From NCBI RefSeq assembly GCF_012516435.1, contig NZ_CP051216.1, positions 1,738,001 to 1,802,000 of the forward strand: a stretch of DNA of 64,000 nucleotides, in the 5' to 3' direction. Shown one piece after another: positions 18,207-26,466 of the stretch. The DNA is from Pseudodesulfovibrio sp. zrk46 (GTDB lineage: Bacteria > Desulfobacterota > Desulfovibrionia > Desulfovibrionales > Desulfovibrionaceae). The notes beneath the pieces were generated by a model, which saw only the letters and a list, made by a program, of their open reading frames with translations, had not been told where the DNA came from and did no database searches. A program made the position numbers and the translations under genes. How positions within the stretch are numbered: position 1 is the stretch's first letter; each line of letters begins with the position of its first letter.

Positions 18207-18530
18207 TTAAAAAAGAAAGCCTTTAGACAGCCCGGGGCTGGTTTCCATCTCTTCCATACCGAGGTTGATGCGGTTGATCTTATTGGTGCGGAACTTGATT
18301 TCCACATCCAGACGCAGCTTGAGCTGCTGTGCCTGAAAGATCTCCTCGTGATGGTATATTTTCTTCACCGGATCTTCTGCTTCGCGAAGATCGCGGATGG
18401 ACTGGATGGCCTTTTCGCGTTCCAGAGTCATCTGGGCCACTTCGGCTTCCAGTACATTGACGTCGTCGCTGAGGCGCTTTTCCCCCTGTTCGACGGGACT
18501 AACGGATTTTGATTCGTCTGCGTTTGTCAT
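18207..18530 (-). CDS. Small coiled-coil protein overlapping the EPSP-synthase-like gene
   Basis: The 107-residue product is acidic at its N-terminus, then almost entirely helical with heptad character (DVNVLEAEVAQMTLEREKAI and QQLKLRLDVEIKFRTNKINR). It has no signal peptide or membrane segment. Its start overlaps the 3' end of the aroA-like gene by 32 bp in another frame, with AGGAAAAGAAAG before the ATG, so translation is probably coupled. I do not recognise a family. The overlap suggests a partner or assembly role for the upstream protein, which is inference. Confidence 0.7.
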   Translation of the reverse strand: MTNADESKSVSPVEQGEKRLSDDVNVLEAEVAQMTLEREKAIQSIRDLREAEDPVKKIYHHEEIFQAQQLKLRLDVEIKFRTNKINRINLGMEEMETSPGLSKGFLF

Positions 18531-20598
18531 CTTTCTTTTCCTGAACCGGCTTGGGTTTCATCTTACCGGTGGGCAGAGAGTTGTAGAAGTTCCAGAATTC
18601 AGGCCAAGTGGCAGTTACTTCGCCGTGGTTTTCCAGCTTGATGCCGGGCACGGAGTAACCGGCCAGAGCACAACCCATGGACCAGAGCGGGTCCGGAGAG
18701 AACCAGGTGCCAGACCAGGAACGCTCGCCGGGCTTGATCTCGATGCCGTTTTCGATCTCGTCGTAGGCAACACCCATGCGGTCTAGCAGTTCGACAGTCA
18801 CTTCGTCCATCTCGCCGGTGAGGGTGGCGGTGTCGAGCTTGAGGGCAAGGGCCATGGCAAGGGGCTGCAGGTCTGCGTATTCACCCAGCGCGATGACCGG
18901 GTTGGCAGGCACTTCGCCGTCCATGGTTGCAATGATGTTTTCGGTGCCGACGTCGATGCGAAGGCCCAGAGCGCGGAACTGTTCCAGCACTTTGTCAGCC
19001 TTTTCAGACTTGGGCCAGGTGCCTTCGATGTTGATGGAACCGCCAGCCATGAAGGGCAGGGCCAACAATACGGAACAAAGACGCATGGACAGAGGCAGAC
19101 GCGGATGGCCGTCGATCTTGGGCATGCCGTCGGAGACCTTAACGGAATCCTTGCTGAGTTCGGCGTTGATTCCACAGGCGGTCAGCACGTCAACTGCTTC
19201 GGCAACGCGCTCGCGGGCGGCCTTGGACAGACCGTTGATGGTCAAGCCACCGGGGAACGACCAGGCTGCGAGGGTCAGGGCAGCTGCGAAATCCGGGTCA
19301 ATGGAACCGGGCAGGGTGACTTCCTCGTCCATGGCACCACCGCACTCGAGGCGGGCGGGCAGGCCGGGGTTGTTCGGGTTCATGGCCACGAGGCGAGCGC
19401 CGAGCTTGGGCAGCACCTTGTTCAGGCCATTGATGTCGAGCAGCTGAAGGCTCGGCTTGCCGGTGAACTTGCAGCGACCAGCGTGTGCCAGTGCCAGACA
19501 GAGCAGCATGTAGAAGTTGAACGGGTCCTCGCCCACGAAGATCATGTTGCCTTCGAAACCGAGGGTTCGGCCACCAGCGTTCTTGATGAAGTCGTCATCC
19601 CAGGAGATCGGAGCACCGGCCTGCTTGAGAGCCTTGGCCAAGTCCTTGTTGGGAGCGTTCATGGTAACGGGGGCCAGCGTGGTTTCCACTCCGGCGCTGG
19701 CTGCCATGGCAAGCAGCATGCGGGTGTAGCGGAAAGAGCGGGGACCGGTGATGCCGGCGCTGATAGCTTCGACGCGCGGGGCGAGCTTATATGCGTCGCC
19801 GGTGAATTTCTTACGGGCGTCGGCCAGAGAGAACTGGTTGAGCAGGGTGAACAGCTGCTTGGTCAGCTTGGCGTCGAGGCCGAGCTCACCAGCGCGGGTG
19901 TCGAAAGAAGAGCGGAGCAGCTTTTCGAGCTTGGGATCGACCAGAGACTTTTGGCGGGATTTGCGCCATGCGCCTTCCTTGCGAATGAGGAATGCGCGCT
20001 TTTCAAGGAGGTAGAGGAATTCGCGGTCGAGTTCGGAAATGTCATTGAAGCGATGGTTGGTGACGATCTCAGACTTGGAGATGTCATTGTCACTGCCGCC
20101 ACGGTTGTCCTGGAAGTCACGCTTGGGGCGACGATCAAACTTGCGGTCACCGTCGCGCTTGTCGAAATTGCGGGGGCCGCCACGCTTTTCGAACTTGCGG
20201 TCGTTGTCACGGCGCTCGAACTTGCGGTCGCCGTCACGCTTGTCAAATCGGCGCTGACCGTCACGGCGGTCGAATTTGCGTTCACCATCACGGCGGTCGA
20301 ATTTGCGTTCACCATCACGGCGGTCAAATTTGCGGTCGCCGTCGCGTTTGTCAAATTTGCGCTCGCCATCACGGCGGTCGAATTTGCGTTCGCCATCGCG
20401 TCGGTCAAACTTGCGTTCGCCGTCACGTCTGTCGAATCGACGGTCATTGCCGTGCTTTTCGAACTTGCGGTTGTTGTCGCGCTTGATAAATTTGCGGGGG
20501 GCTTTGGATTCGTCGCGTTCGGGGCGTTCTACCCGTTCTTCGCGGCGCGGTGCATCAGAGGCACCACGACTGTCGTCGTCTTTGCGGATCTTAATCAT
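18499..20598 (-). CDS. EPSP-synthase-like protein with chorismate-mutase-like and charged repeat regions
   Basis: I use ATG 20598 (MIKIRKDD), giving 699 residues; the upstream TTG frame adds nothing recognisable. Residues about 41-159 are a charged repeat with a nine-residue unit like ERKFDRRDG. Residues about 183-262 (ISELDREFLYLLEKRA, then LADAR) follow the three-helix pattern of AroQ chorismate mutases. From about 272 an EPSP-synthase (AroA) fold follows. Its catalytic signatures are altered: GPRSFRYTR stands for GSKSxSxR, no NAGTAxR is visible, and GSIDPDF replaces GSxSSQF. A standard AroA is about 430 residues. Annotation as 3-phosphoshikimate 1-carboxyvinyltransferase would be automatic, but activity on shikimate-3-phosphate is doubtful. 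Confidence 0.7.
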   Translation of the reverse strand: MIKIRKDDDSRGASDAPRREERVERPERDESKAPRKFIKRDNNRKFEKHGNDRRFDRRDGERKFDRRDGERKFDRRDGERKFDKRDGDRKFDRRDGERKFDRRDGERKFDRRDGQRRFDKRDGDRKFERRDNDRKFEKRGGPRNFDKRDGDRKFDRRPKRDFQDNRGGSDNDISKSEIVTNHRFNDISELDREFLYLLEKRAFLIRKEGAWRKSRQKSLVDPKLEKLLRSSFDTRAGELGLDAKLTKQLFTLLNQFSLADARKKFTGDAYKLAPRVEAISAGITGPRSFRYTRMLLAMAASAGVETTLAPVTMNAPNKDLAKALKQAGAPISWDDDFIKNAGGRTLGFEGNMIFVGEDPFNFYMLLCLALAHAGRCKFTGKPSLQLLDINGLNKVLPKLGARLVAMNPNNPGLPARLECGGAMDEEVTLPGSIDPDFAAALTLAAWSFPGGLTINGLSKAARERVAEAVDVLTACGINAELSKDSVKVSDGMPKIDGHPRLPLSMRLCSVLLALPFMAGGSINIEGTWPKSEKADKVLEQFRALGLRIDVGTENIIATMDGEVPANPVIALGEYADLQPLAMALALKLDTATLTGEMDEVTVELLDRMGVAYDEIENGIEIKPGERSWSGTWFSPDPLWSMGCALAGYSVPGIKLENHGEVTATWPEFWNFYNSLPTGKMKPKPVQEKKDDKRRRIKIR
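20122..20478 (-). repeat. 27-bp in-frame repeat encoding (E/D)RKFDRRDG units
   Basis: About a dozen consecutive nine-residue units of the form [ED]RKF[DE][RK]RDG are encoded here. Most units are nearly identical in DNA, which suggests recent expansion by slippage or unequal crossing-over. The reverse strand gives a false Ser/Arg-rich reading frame. Confidence 0.9.
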
Positions 20599-20767
20599 AG
20601 TCTTTCCGTCTTCCTTATAAATGATATGGTTTCCCGACGAATCGGGAACGACCCTTCTATCTTGAAACGGAATCGCTGGCAACCCCTGTAAATCGTGGGT
20701 TTCCGGCAGATCAAGAAAATAGTGTATGCTGCTGATTCGTCAATCAAAATTGATATCCGATAGTCAA

Positions 20768-21598
20768 TTATCGAGCTAATGCACTGCGAATTCCGCGCAG
20801 CGTGACCGAAATTATAACGACGATTCCACCCACAATTGCCCAGAAACCAGGCAACTCACCGTAACCAAGTGCCACCCAGATGGGATTGAAGATGGGTTCC
20901 AGCATCATGATGAGGATTGCCTCGAGGGCCCTCAGACGCTTGATGGCCCATGTGTACAGCGCGAGTGAAACCCCTTGTTGAAGTATGCCGAGATAGATCA
21001 ACCCGGCCCAGCTTTCAGCAGAGGGCATGGTCTCGAACATGAAGGGCAGCCCGCACACACAGGTAATGATATGGCCAAGAATGACGGACTCCACAGGGGA
21101 GGCATCCTTTTGTGCTCGCATGCAAAGCGTGAAGATGGCGTAGGAAAATCCGGTCCCGACTGCGACTATATTACCTAACAGACCAGTGGGAGATAGTCGG
21201 TCGAGAAAGAAAAGAACCATACCACCAACAGTTACGCCGATGAACATCCAATCACTGCGCCGCGTCTTTTCCTTTAATAGCCACGGAGCGAGGAGCGCTA
21301 CATACACAGGTGCGGTGTATGCCAACAGGATGGCGTTGGCAGAGGTCGTCCATTTAGTGGCAACGACGTTGGTAATGAGTAACCCGGCATATCCGGCAGC
21401 CGCGGCGATCTGGATAGGGGAAAAACGAAATGTCAGTTTGTCACGGAATAGCAAAACCAATGTCAACGCCGCCAACCCGCTGCGAAAACCCGTGATAGCC
21501 ATGGGGTTCCAGTCAACGAGCTTGATGGCAAGGCCGCCAGAGCTCCATATGAGAGCCGTTGTAGCCATGAGTATTATGGCTTTGGTTTTGTCCGACAA
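20768..21598 (-). CDS. EamA/DMT-family membrane transporter
   Basis: The 276-residue product has about ten membrane helices in two EamA repeats (roughly residues 8-135 and 148-270). Family marks are TTALIWSSGGLAIK at the start, then RSGLAALTLVLLF, YTAPVYVALLAPWLLKE and EPIFNPIWVALGYGELP in the second half. DMT transporters of this kind export or import metabolites such as amino acids and nucleosides. The substrate cannot be predicted. It is a single gene upstream of the aroA-like gene on the same strand, with a 169-bp gap that holds no clear terminator. Confidence 0.88.
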   Translation of the reverse strand: MSDKTKAIILMATTALIWSSGGLAIKLVDWNPMAITGFRSGLAALTLVLLFRDKLTFRFSPIQIAAAAGYAGLLITNVVATKWTTSANAILLAYTAPVYVALLAPWLLKEKTRRSDWMFIGVTVGGMVLFFLDRLSPTGLLGNIVAVGTGFSYAIFTLCMRAQKDASPVESVILGHIITCVCGLPFMFETMPSAESWAGLIYLGILQQGVSLALYTWAIKRLRALEAILIMMLEPIFNPIWVALGYGELPGFWAIVGGIVVIISVTLRGIRSALAR

Positions 21599-21770
21599 AT
21601 CACAATCTCCGGTATCGGTACAATACTCAGTGCGGTTGCTGATAAAAAGCTACGATATATCGGGATGTTTAGTTGCTCGTGCCGTGTAAGTGACATATGT
21701 CACAAACCCGCGCAAGGCGTTCTGCATGGCATCAACGATAATCGAAGAAGACGGGAAAGAGTCTGCCAAT

Positions 21771-21804
21771 AAAAAAGGGGAGGCTGCAAAAGCAACCTCC
21801 CCTC
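21771..21804 (-). terminator. sat terminator
   Basis: On the minus strand AGGGGAGGTTGC pairs with GCAGCCTCCCCT across a TTTT loop and is followed by TTTTTATT. It lies 33 bp after the sat stop codon. The gap to the stop also contains a smaller GTCAGC/GCTGAC hairpin. Confidence 0.9.
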
Positions 21805-21836
21805 GGATAGTCAGCTAGATGCTGACCGCAGTGAGA

Positions 21837-23120
21837 CTACATGTCTTCTGCGGAAGCAGCCTTCTGCATCTTAACCTCAACCTTTTCGGTGAGGTTTGCG
21901 TAGTAGTCGCGCAGGATAACGAGGACTTCTTCACGACCGAAGTGATCGGGAATCTCGGTGCCCTCGGACAGGCCCTTGCGGAGCTTGGTGCCGGACAGGA
22001 TGACGCGATCGTCCTTGCCGTGGGGGCAGGTACGCATGGAAGCCATGCCGTCGCACTTGTAGCAGTAGAAGGTCCAGTCGATGTTCATCGGCTGGCAGAG
22101 CAGAGCCTTGCCCGGCTCGGGGCAAGCTTCGGTGACGTAAGGAATCTTCTTGAAGATTTCCTGAGCTTCGAACAGACCGTAGAAGTCGCCGACGCCAGCG
22201 TGGTCACGACCGATGAGCATGTTGTTGATGCCGTAGTTCTGACGGAAGGTAGCGTGGATGAGACCTTCACGGGGACCGGCGTAACGCATGTCGAGGGGGT
22301 AACCAGCGTTGATGACGTTCTCGGGAACGAAGTAGTTGTCGATCAGGGTCTGGATGCACTTGACGCGGACATCACCCGGGATGTCGCCCGGCTTCAGGTT
22401 ACCGATCAGGGAGTGGATGACAACGCCATCACAAACTTCAACGGCGATCTTGGCCAGGAATTCGTGGGAGCGGTGCATGGGGTTACGCAGCTGCAGTGCG
22501 GCAACCTTGGACCAGCCGCGCTTTTCCATTTCAGCACGGATCTGAGCGGGGGTCAGGTATACGCCGGGGAAACGCTCTGCGTAGTCGCCTTCGGAGAGGA
22601 CCTTAACGGGACCGGCCAGGTTGTACTTGCCCTGAGCCATAACCATCTGGACGCCCGGATGATCTTCCATGGCGATCTTCCAGAAGACATCGTCAGCGGA
22701 CTCTTCGCCCTCGCCCTTGTAGACGAGTTCGCATTCCCACTTCTTGTCCTCTTCGGTCATCTCGTACTTTTCTTCAACCTTCATGGTTGCGTACACAGTG
22801 CCGTCAGCAGCCTTCAGAGCAACTTCGTCACCGACTTTGACGTCTTCGTCATCGGTGTCGAGGGTGATGGGGATGGGCCAGAAGGTGCCATCAGCCATCA
22901 GGAATTTTTCGCAAACGCCGGCCCAGTCAGCCTTGGTCATGAAGCCGTTCAGCGGAGAGAAGCCGCCGATACCCATCATGATCAGGTCGCCCTTGGCGCG
23001 GTCAGAAATTTCGAGGGTCTTCAGGCCTTCAGCCTTTTTGACTTCTGCTTCGAGCTCTGCGCCTTCGAGCAGGCAGCAGACGAGCCCTTTACCACCGTGA
23101 GGTGCTACGAGATTGGACAT
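21837..23120 (-). CDS. sat: Sulfate adenylyltransferase (ATP sulfurylase)
   Basis: The 427-residue product activates sulfate with ATP to give adenosine 5'-phosphosulfate, the first step of dissimilatory sulfate reduction. The nucleotide-binding motifs [11 protein letters not shown] and [13 protein letters not shown] are intact. The C-terminal region with [16 protein letters not shown] is the metal-binding (zinc/cobalt) site known in Desulfovibrio Sat. The homo-oligomeric ATP sulfurylase type without a kinase domain fits the length. TAGGAGG precedes the ATG by 6 bp, marking strong translation. It is divergent from aprBA-qmoABCD. A Rex-like operator overlaps its promoter. Confidence 0.98.
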   Translation of the reverse strand: MSNLVAPHGGKGLVCCLLEGAELEAEVKKAEGLKTLEISDRAKGDLIMMGIGGFSPLNGFMTKADWAGVCEKFLMADGTFWPIPITLDTDDEDVKVGDEVALKAADGTVYATMKVEEKYEMTEEDKKWECELVYKGEGEESADDVFWKIAMEDHPGVQMVMAQGKYNLAGPVKVLSEGDYAERFPGVYLTPAQIRAEMEKRGWSKVAALQLRNPMHRSHEFLAKIAVEVCDGVVIHSLIGNLKPGDIPGDVRVKCIQTLIDNYFVPENVINAGYPLDMRYAGPREGLIHATFRQNYGINNMLIGRDHAGVGDFYGLFEAQEIFKKIPYVTEACPEPGKALLCQPMNIDWTFYCYKCDGMASMRTCPHGKDDRVILSGTKLRKGLSEGTEIPDHFGREEVLVILRDYYANLTEKVEVKMQKAASAEDM

Positions 23121-23231
23121 AGTAAGCCTCCTAAAAGATAATTTTTCAAGAAAACCATTGCCTTAATTCATGGTGTGCGTCGTTCGCCGCCCCAGAACCA
23201 TGATGATTTCCCATGTAAATGGTCAGCCTTT

Positions 23232-23258
23232 AATGTACGTTTGTGAAAGTCGTGTCAA
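23232..23258 (-). promoter_or_regulatory. sat promoter with overlapping Rex-like operator
   Basis: On the minus strand TTGACA (23253-23258) is followed at 15 bp by TACATT (23232-23237), a weak -10. Overlapping them, 23241-23258 reads TTGTGAAAGTCGTGTCAA on the plus strand. Its TTGTGAAA half matches the Rex consensus TTGTGAAnnnnTTCACAA exactly, while the other half is degenerate. Rex is known to repress sat in Desulfovibrio vulgaris in response to NADH, so the location is right. The site itself is a prediction. Confidence 0.5.
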
Positions 23259-23441
23259 GCGGTTTTTTCCGGAGAGTGGGCGTGTTCTTATATTTGTAAT
23301 GTGGGAGATTCTGAAGGTAGATTTACTCATAAAAAAGTCTAGAAAAATGTAGATTCCATGCGGCATAAATGTCGTGTGTTTTCGGTCACTTCTGTCGTTT
23401 TGATGATATTCGTGCAACACAGAGAAAAAAGGCTTGCTAAC

Positions 23442-23459
23442 AAGTGAATATTTACACTA
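23442..23459. promoter_or_regulatory. Second Rex/FNR-like palindrome between sat and aprB
   Basis: AAGTGAATATTTACACTA has AGTG and CACT ends around an AT-rich centre and matches the core GTGAA/TCAC pattern of Rex sites with a few mismatches. It lies mid-way in the 609-bp divergent region, about 180 bp upstream of the apr -35 element. Confidence 0.35.
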
Positions 23460-23610
23460 AAACGTTGGTGGTTTTTCATGGATAATGCCAGGTTTTCACA
23501 AAGGCTCTCCGGTCCGGCGGGAATGGACGGGGTAAACGCCGAATTTCTGGCTTCCTGATGCCGCTGCCAAGGCATGACGAGTACCGCTTGTTCAAAAATT
23601 CACTTTCTCG

Positions 23611-23639
23611 TTGACAAGGTCTGGTCGTCTTGCTAATTC
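23611..23639 (+). promoter_or_regulatory. Candidate aprBA promoter
   Basis: A perfect -35 TTGACA (23611-23616) is followed by TGCTAATTC. With a 15-bp spacer the -10 would be GCTAAT; with 17 bp it would be TAATTC with an extended TGn. The -10 is weak in either reading. The leader to the aprB ATG would be about 85 bp and carries AGGAGGAG 6 bp before the ATG. Confidence 0.5.
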
Positions 23640-23647
23640 CCAATTTC

Positions 23648-23661
23648 CACACTTAATTGTG
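23648..23661 (+). promoter_or_regulatory. CACA-TTAA-TGTG inverted repeat at the start of the apr leader
   Basis: CACACTTAATTGTG is a 14-bp palindrome apart from one base pair, centred on TTAA. It lies about 10-20 bp after the candidate -10, where an operator would block initiation. The half-sites point the opposite way to a Rex site, so another regulator would be needed. Confidence 0.35.
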
Positions 23662-23729
23662 TCGATATTTTTGTTTAGGTAGAGGACGTCGGTTTATTTG
23701 AATAATAAAACCCTTTAGGAGGAGAAGTT

Positions 23730-24230
23730 ATGCCGACTTTTGTTAACCCGGAAAAATGTGACGGCTGCAAGGGTGGCGAAAAGACCGCCTGCATGTACAT
23801 TTGCCCGAACGATCTGATGATCCTGGATGCTGACGAAATGAAGGCTTACAACCAGGAACCTTCCGCATGCTGGGAGTGCTACTCCTGCGTTAAGATTTGC
23901 CCCCAGGGCGCAATCGAAGCTCGTCCGTACGCTGACTTCGCACCCATGGGTGGTACCTCCATCCCCATGCGCGGCGCTGAAGATATCATGTGGACCATCA
24001 AGTTCCGTAATGGTTCCGTGAAGCGTTTCAAGTTCCCCATCCGCACCACCGCTGAAGGCTCCATCAAGCCTTACGAGGGCAAGCCTGAGCCTACCGATCT
24101 CGAAAACGAACTGCTGTTCACCGAGACCGAGCTGGCTACTCCTATTGCTACCGCAATGGAAGAGGCTCAGATCTCTGATGCAGATCTGAAGAAAGAGTGG
24201 AAGATGGAAGACTACGCTAACCTCGTTTAA
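23730..24230 (+). CDS. aprB: Adenylylsulfate reductase beta subunit
   Basis: The 166-residue iron-sulfur subunit passes electrons to the FAD of AprA. Two [4Fe-4S] cysteine sets are visible: one beginning CDGCKGGEKTACMYICP, the other CWECYSCVKICP. The C-terminal tail (about 110-166) is the arm that wraps around AprA in known structures. AGGAGGAGAAGTT before the ATG is a very strong ribosome binding site. aprA follows after 67 bp. Codon use is strongly biased, as expected for one of the most abundant proteins of a sulfate reducer. Confidence 0.98.
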   Translation: MPTFVNPEKCDGCKGGEKTACMYICPNDLMILDADEMKAYNQEPSACWECYSCVKICPQGAIEARPYADFAPMGGTSIPMRGAEDIMWTIKFRNGSVKRFKFPIRTTAEGSIKPYEGKPEPTDLENELLFTETELATPIATAMEEAQISDADLKKEWKMEDYANLV

Positions 24231-24297
24231 TTCGAGTTTACGCGTAACATCGTCTTTTTAGACAACTTGAATCACGAATAATACTAGGAGAAATATT

Positions 24298-26295
24298 ATG
24301 CCTCTGCTTCCCAGTAAAGAAGCTTCCAAGGGTGTTGCTCTCGCCGAGCCGGAAATCGTTGAGAAAAGCGTAGACATCCTGCTCGTCGGTGGCGGTATGG
24401 GTAACTGCGGTACTGCTTTCGAAGCCATGCGTTGGATCGAGAAAGTGGATCCGTCCATCACCCTGGAACTGGTTGACAAGGCTTGCCTGGAGCGCGGTGG
24501 TGCTGTTGCTCAGGGTCTGTCCGCAATCAACACCTACTGCGGTGAGAACGATGTTGACGATTACGTCCGCATGGTCCGCACCGACCTCATGGGCCTGGTC
24601 CGTGAAGACTTGATCTTCGACCTCGGCCGTCACGTTGATGATTCCGTTCACCTCTTCGAAGAATGGGGCCTCCCCGTTTGGGTTAAGAAAGACGGTAAGA
24701 ACCTCGACGGCGGCAAGGCTAAGGCTGAAGGCCTGGCCATCCGCAACGGCGCCGAGCCCGTTCGCTCCGGTCGCTGGCAGATCATGATCAACGGTGAGTC
24801 CTACAAGTGCATCGTTGCTGAAGCTGCTAAGAACTCCATCGGCGAAGAACGCTACATCGAGCGCGTCTTCATCGTTAAGCTTCTCCTCGACGAGAACGAG
24901 CCCAACCGCGTCGCTGGTGCTGTTGGTTTCTCCACTCGCGAAAACAAGATCTACATCTACAAGGCCAACGCTATCTCCGTTGCTTGTGGTGGTGCAGTTA
25001 ACGTGTACCGCCCCCGCTCCACCGGTGAAGGCATGGGTCGTGCATGGTACCCGGTATGGAACGCTGGTTCCACCTACACCATGGTCGCTCAGGTCGGCGG
25101 CGAAATGACCATGATGGAAAACCGCTTCGTCCCCGCCCGCTTCAAGGACGGTTACGGCCCGGTTGGCGCATGGTTCCTGCTGTTCAAAGCTAAGGCCACC
25201 AACTACAAGGGTGAGGATTACTGCGAGACCAACCGTGCTATGCTGAAGCCTTACGAGGATCGCGGCTACGCCAAGGGTCACATCATCCCCACCTGCCTGC
25301 GTAACCACATGATGCTCCGTGAAATGCGTGAAGGCCGCGGCCCGATCTTCATGGACACCAAGACCGCTCTGCTGAACACCGTTAACGGTGACCTGTCCGG
25401 TCCCGAGTGGAAGCACCTCGAGTCTGAGGCTTGGGAAGACTTCCTCGACATGTGTGTTGGCCAGGCTAACCTCTGGGCTGCTACCAACTGCGCTCCTGAA
25501 GATCGCGGTTCCGAAATCATGCCCACCGAACCTTACCTCCTCGGCTCCCACTCCGGTTGCTGTGGTATCTGGTGCTCCGGCCCGGACGAAGACTGGGTTC
25601 CCGAGTCCTACAAGGTTAAAGCTGACAACGGTAAGGTCTACAACCGTATGACCACTGTTAACGGCCTGTGGACCTGTGCTGACGGTGTCGGCGCTTCCGG
25701 TCACAAGTTCTCCTCCGGTTCCCACGCTGAAGGCCGCATCGTCGGTAAGCAGATGGTCCGCTGGGTTGTTGATCACAAAGATTACACCCCCTCCTTCAAG
25801 GAGACCGCTGCCGATCTGAAGCAGGAACTCTACCAGCCCTGGTACACCTACGAAGAGAACAAGGGCGGTTCCACCGATCCTGTTGTCAACCCCGCTTACA
25901 TCACTCCGCACAACTTCATGATGCGCCTCGTTAAGTGCACCGATGAATACGGCGGTGGTGTCTCCACTCTGTACATGACCTCCAAGGCTCTGCTGAACAC
26001 CGGTTTCTGGCTGCTCGGCATGATGGAAGAAGATTCCAAGAAGCTCGCAGCTCGTGACCTCCACGAACTGATGCGCTGCTGGGAACAGTTCCACCGCCTC
26101 TGGACCGTCCGCCTGCACATGCAGCACATCGAGTTCCGCGAAGAATCCCGCTACCCCGGCTTCTACTACCGCGGCGACTTCATGGGTCTGGACGATTCCA
26201 AGTGGAAGTGCTTCTGTAACTCCAAGTACGATCCCGCCACTGGCGTGACTACTGTCTTCAAGAAGCCTTACGTCAAGATCATCCCTGACGCCTAG
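24298..26295 (+). CDS. aprA: Adenylylsulfate reductase alpha subunit
   Basis: The 665-residue flavoprotein reduces APS to sulfite and AMP in the cytoplasm. The FAD-binding start is DILLVGGGMGNCGTAFEA, followed by LERGGAVAQGLSAINTY. The fumarate-reductase-like fold and the downstream capping domain have the standard length. Other family marks are HSGCCGIWCSGPDEDW and ASGHKFSSGSHAEGR. AGGAGAAATATT precedes the ATG. Strong codon bias (ggt, cgt, aac, tcc) sets it apart from neighbouring regulatory genes. The stop codon is followed by two hairpins before qmoA. Confidence 0.99.
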   Translation: MPLLPSKEASKGVALAEPEIVEKSVDILLVGGGMGNCGTAFEAMRWIEKVDPSITLELVDKACLERGGAVAQGLSAINTYCGENDVDDYVRMVRTDLMGLVREDLIFDLGRHVDDSVHLFEEWGLPVWVKKDGKNLDGGKAKAEGLAIRNGAEPVRSGRWQIMINGESYKCIVAEAAKNSIGEERYIERVFIVKLLLDENEPNRVAGAVGFSTRENKIYIYKANAISVACGGAVNVYRPRSTGEGMGRAWYPVWNAGSTYTMVAQVGGEMTMMENRFVPARFKDGYGPVGAWFLLFKAKATNYKGEDYCETNRAMLKPYEDRGYAKGHIIPTCLRNHMMLREMREGRGPIFMDTKTALLNTVNGDLSGPEWKHLESEAWEDFLDMCVGQANLWAATNCAPEDRGSEIMPTEPYLLGSHSGCCGIWCSGPDEDWVPESYKVKADNGKVYNRMTTVNGLWTCADGVGASGHKFSSGSHAEGRIVGKQMVRWVVDHKDYTPSFKETAADLKQELYQPWYTYEENKGGSTDPVVNPAYITPHNFMMRLVKCTDEYGGGVSTLYMTSKALLNTGFWLLGMMEEDSKKLAARDLHELMRCWEQFHRLWTVRLHMQHIEFREESRYPGFYYRGDFMGLDDSKWKCFCNSKYDPATGVTTVFKKPYVKIIPDA

Positions 26296-26318
26296 TCACT
26301 AGGATAAATGATCATCCC

Positions 26319-26350
26319 GTGACCGCGGGCCCCCCCGGGCCCGCGGTCAC
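26319..26350 (+). terminator. GC-rich hairpin after aprA
   Basis: GTGACCGCGGGCCC pairs perfectly with GGGCCCGCGGTCAC around a CCCC loop. There is no T-run directly after it, so it may protect the aprBA mRNA 3' end rather than terminate transcription. Confidence 0.7.
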
Positions 26351-26368
26351 TTCCCAAAACGCCGGGGA

Positions 26369-26430
26369 AAAATGGTCTGAATCCGGGCCGGGATGAATCA
26401 ACCCCGGCCCGGGTTTAGGCCATTTTTTTG
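26369..26430 (+). terminator. Terminator/attenuator in the qmo leader
   Basis: AAAATGGTCTGAATCCGGGC pairs with GCCCGGGTTTAGGCCATTTT, leaving a small loop and three G-T type mismatches. A run of seven T follows, which is the form of an intrinsic terminator. It lies 37 bp before the qmoA ATG and would reduce read-through from aprBA into qmoABCD. Confidence 0.75.
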
Positions 26431-26466
26431 GCTTATCCTCAACTTTATTCGGGAGGAGTGAAGAGA

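Noticed and set aside
20276-20620. Ser/Arg-rich plus-strand frame of 114 codons
   Set aside because: It is the reverse complement of the charged nonapeptide repeat of the EPSP-synthase-like gene, so it has no independent support.
26428-26466. Upstream start of qmoA at 26428
   Set aside because: The extra residues lie inside the terminator stem and T-run, while ATG 26467 has a strong GGAGGAG site and begins at the family N-terminus.
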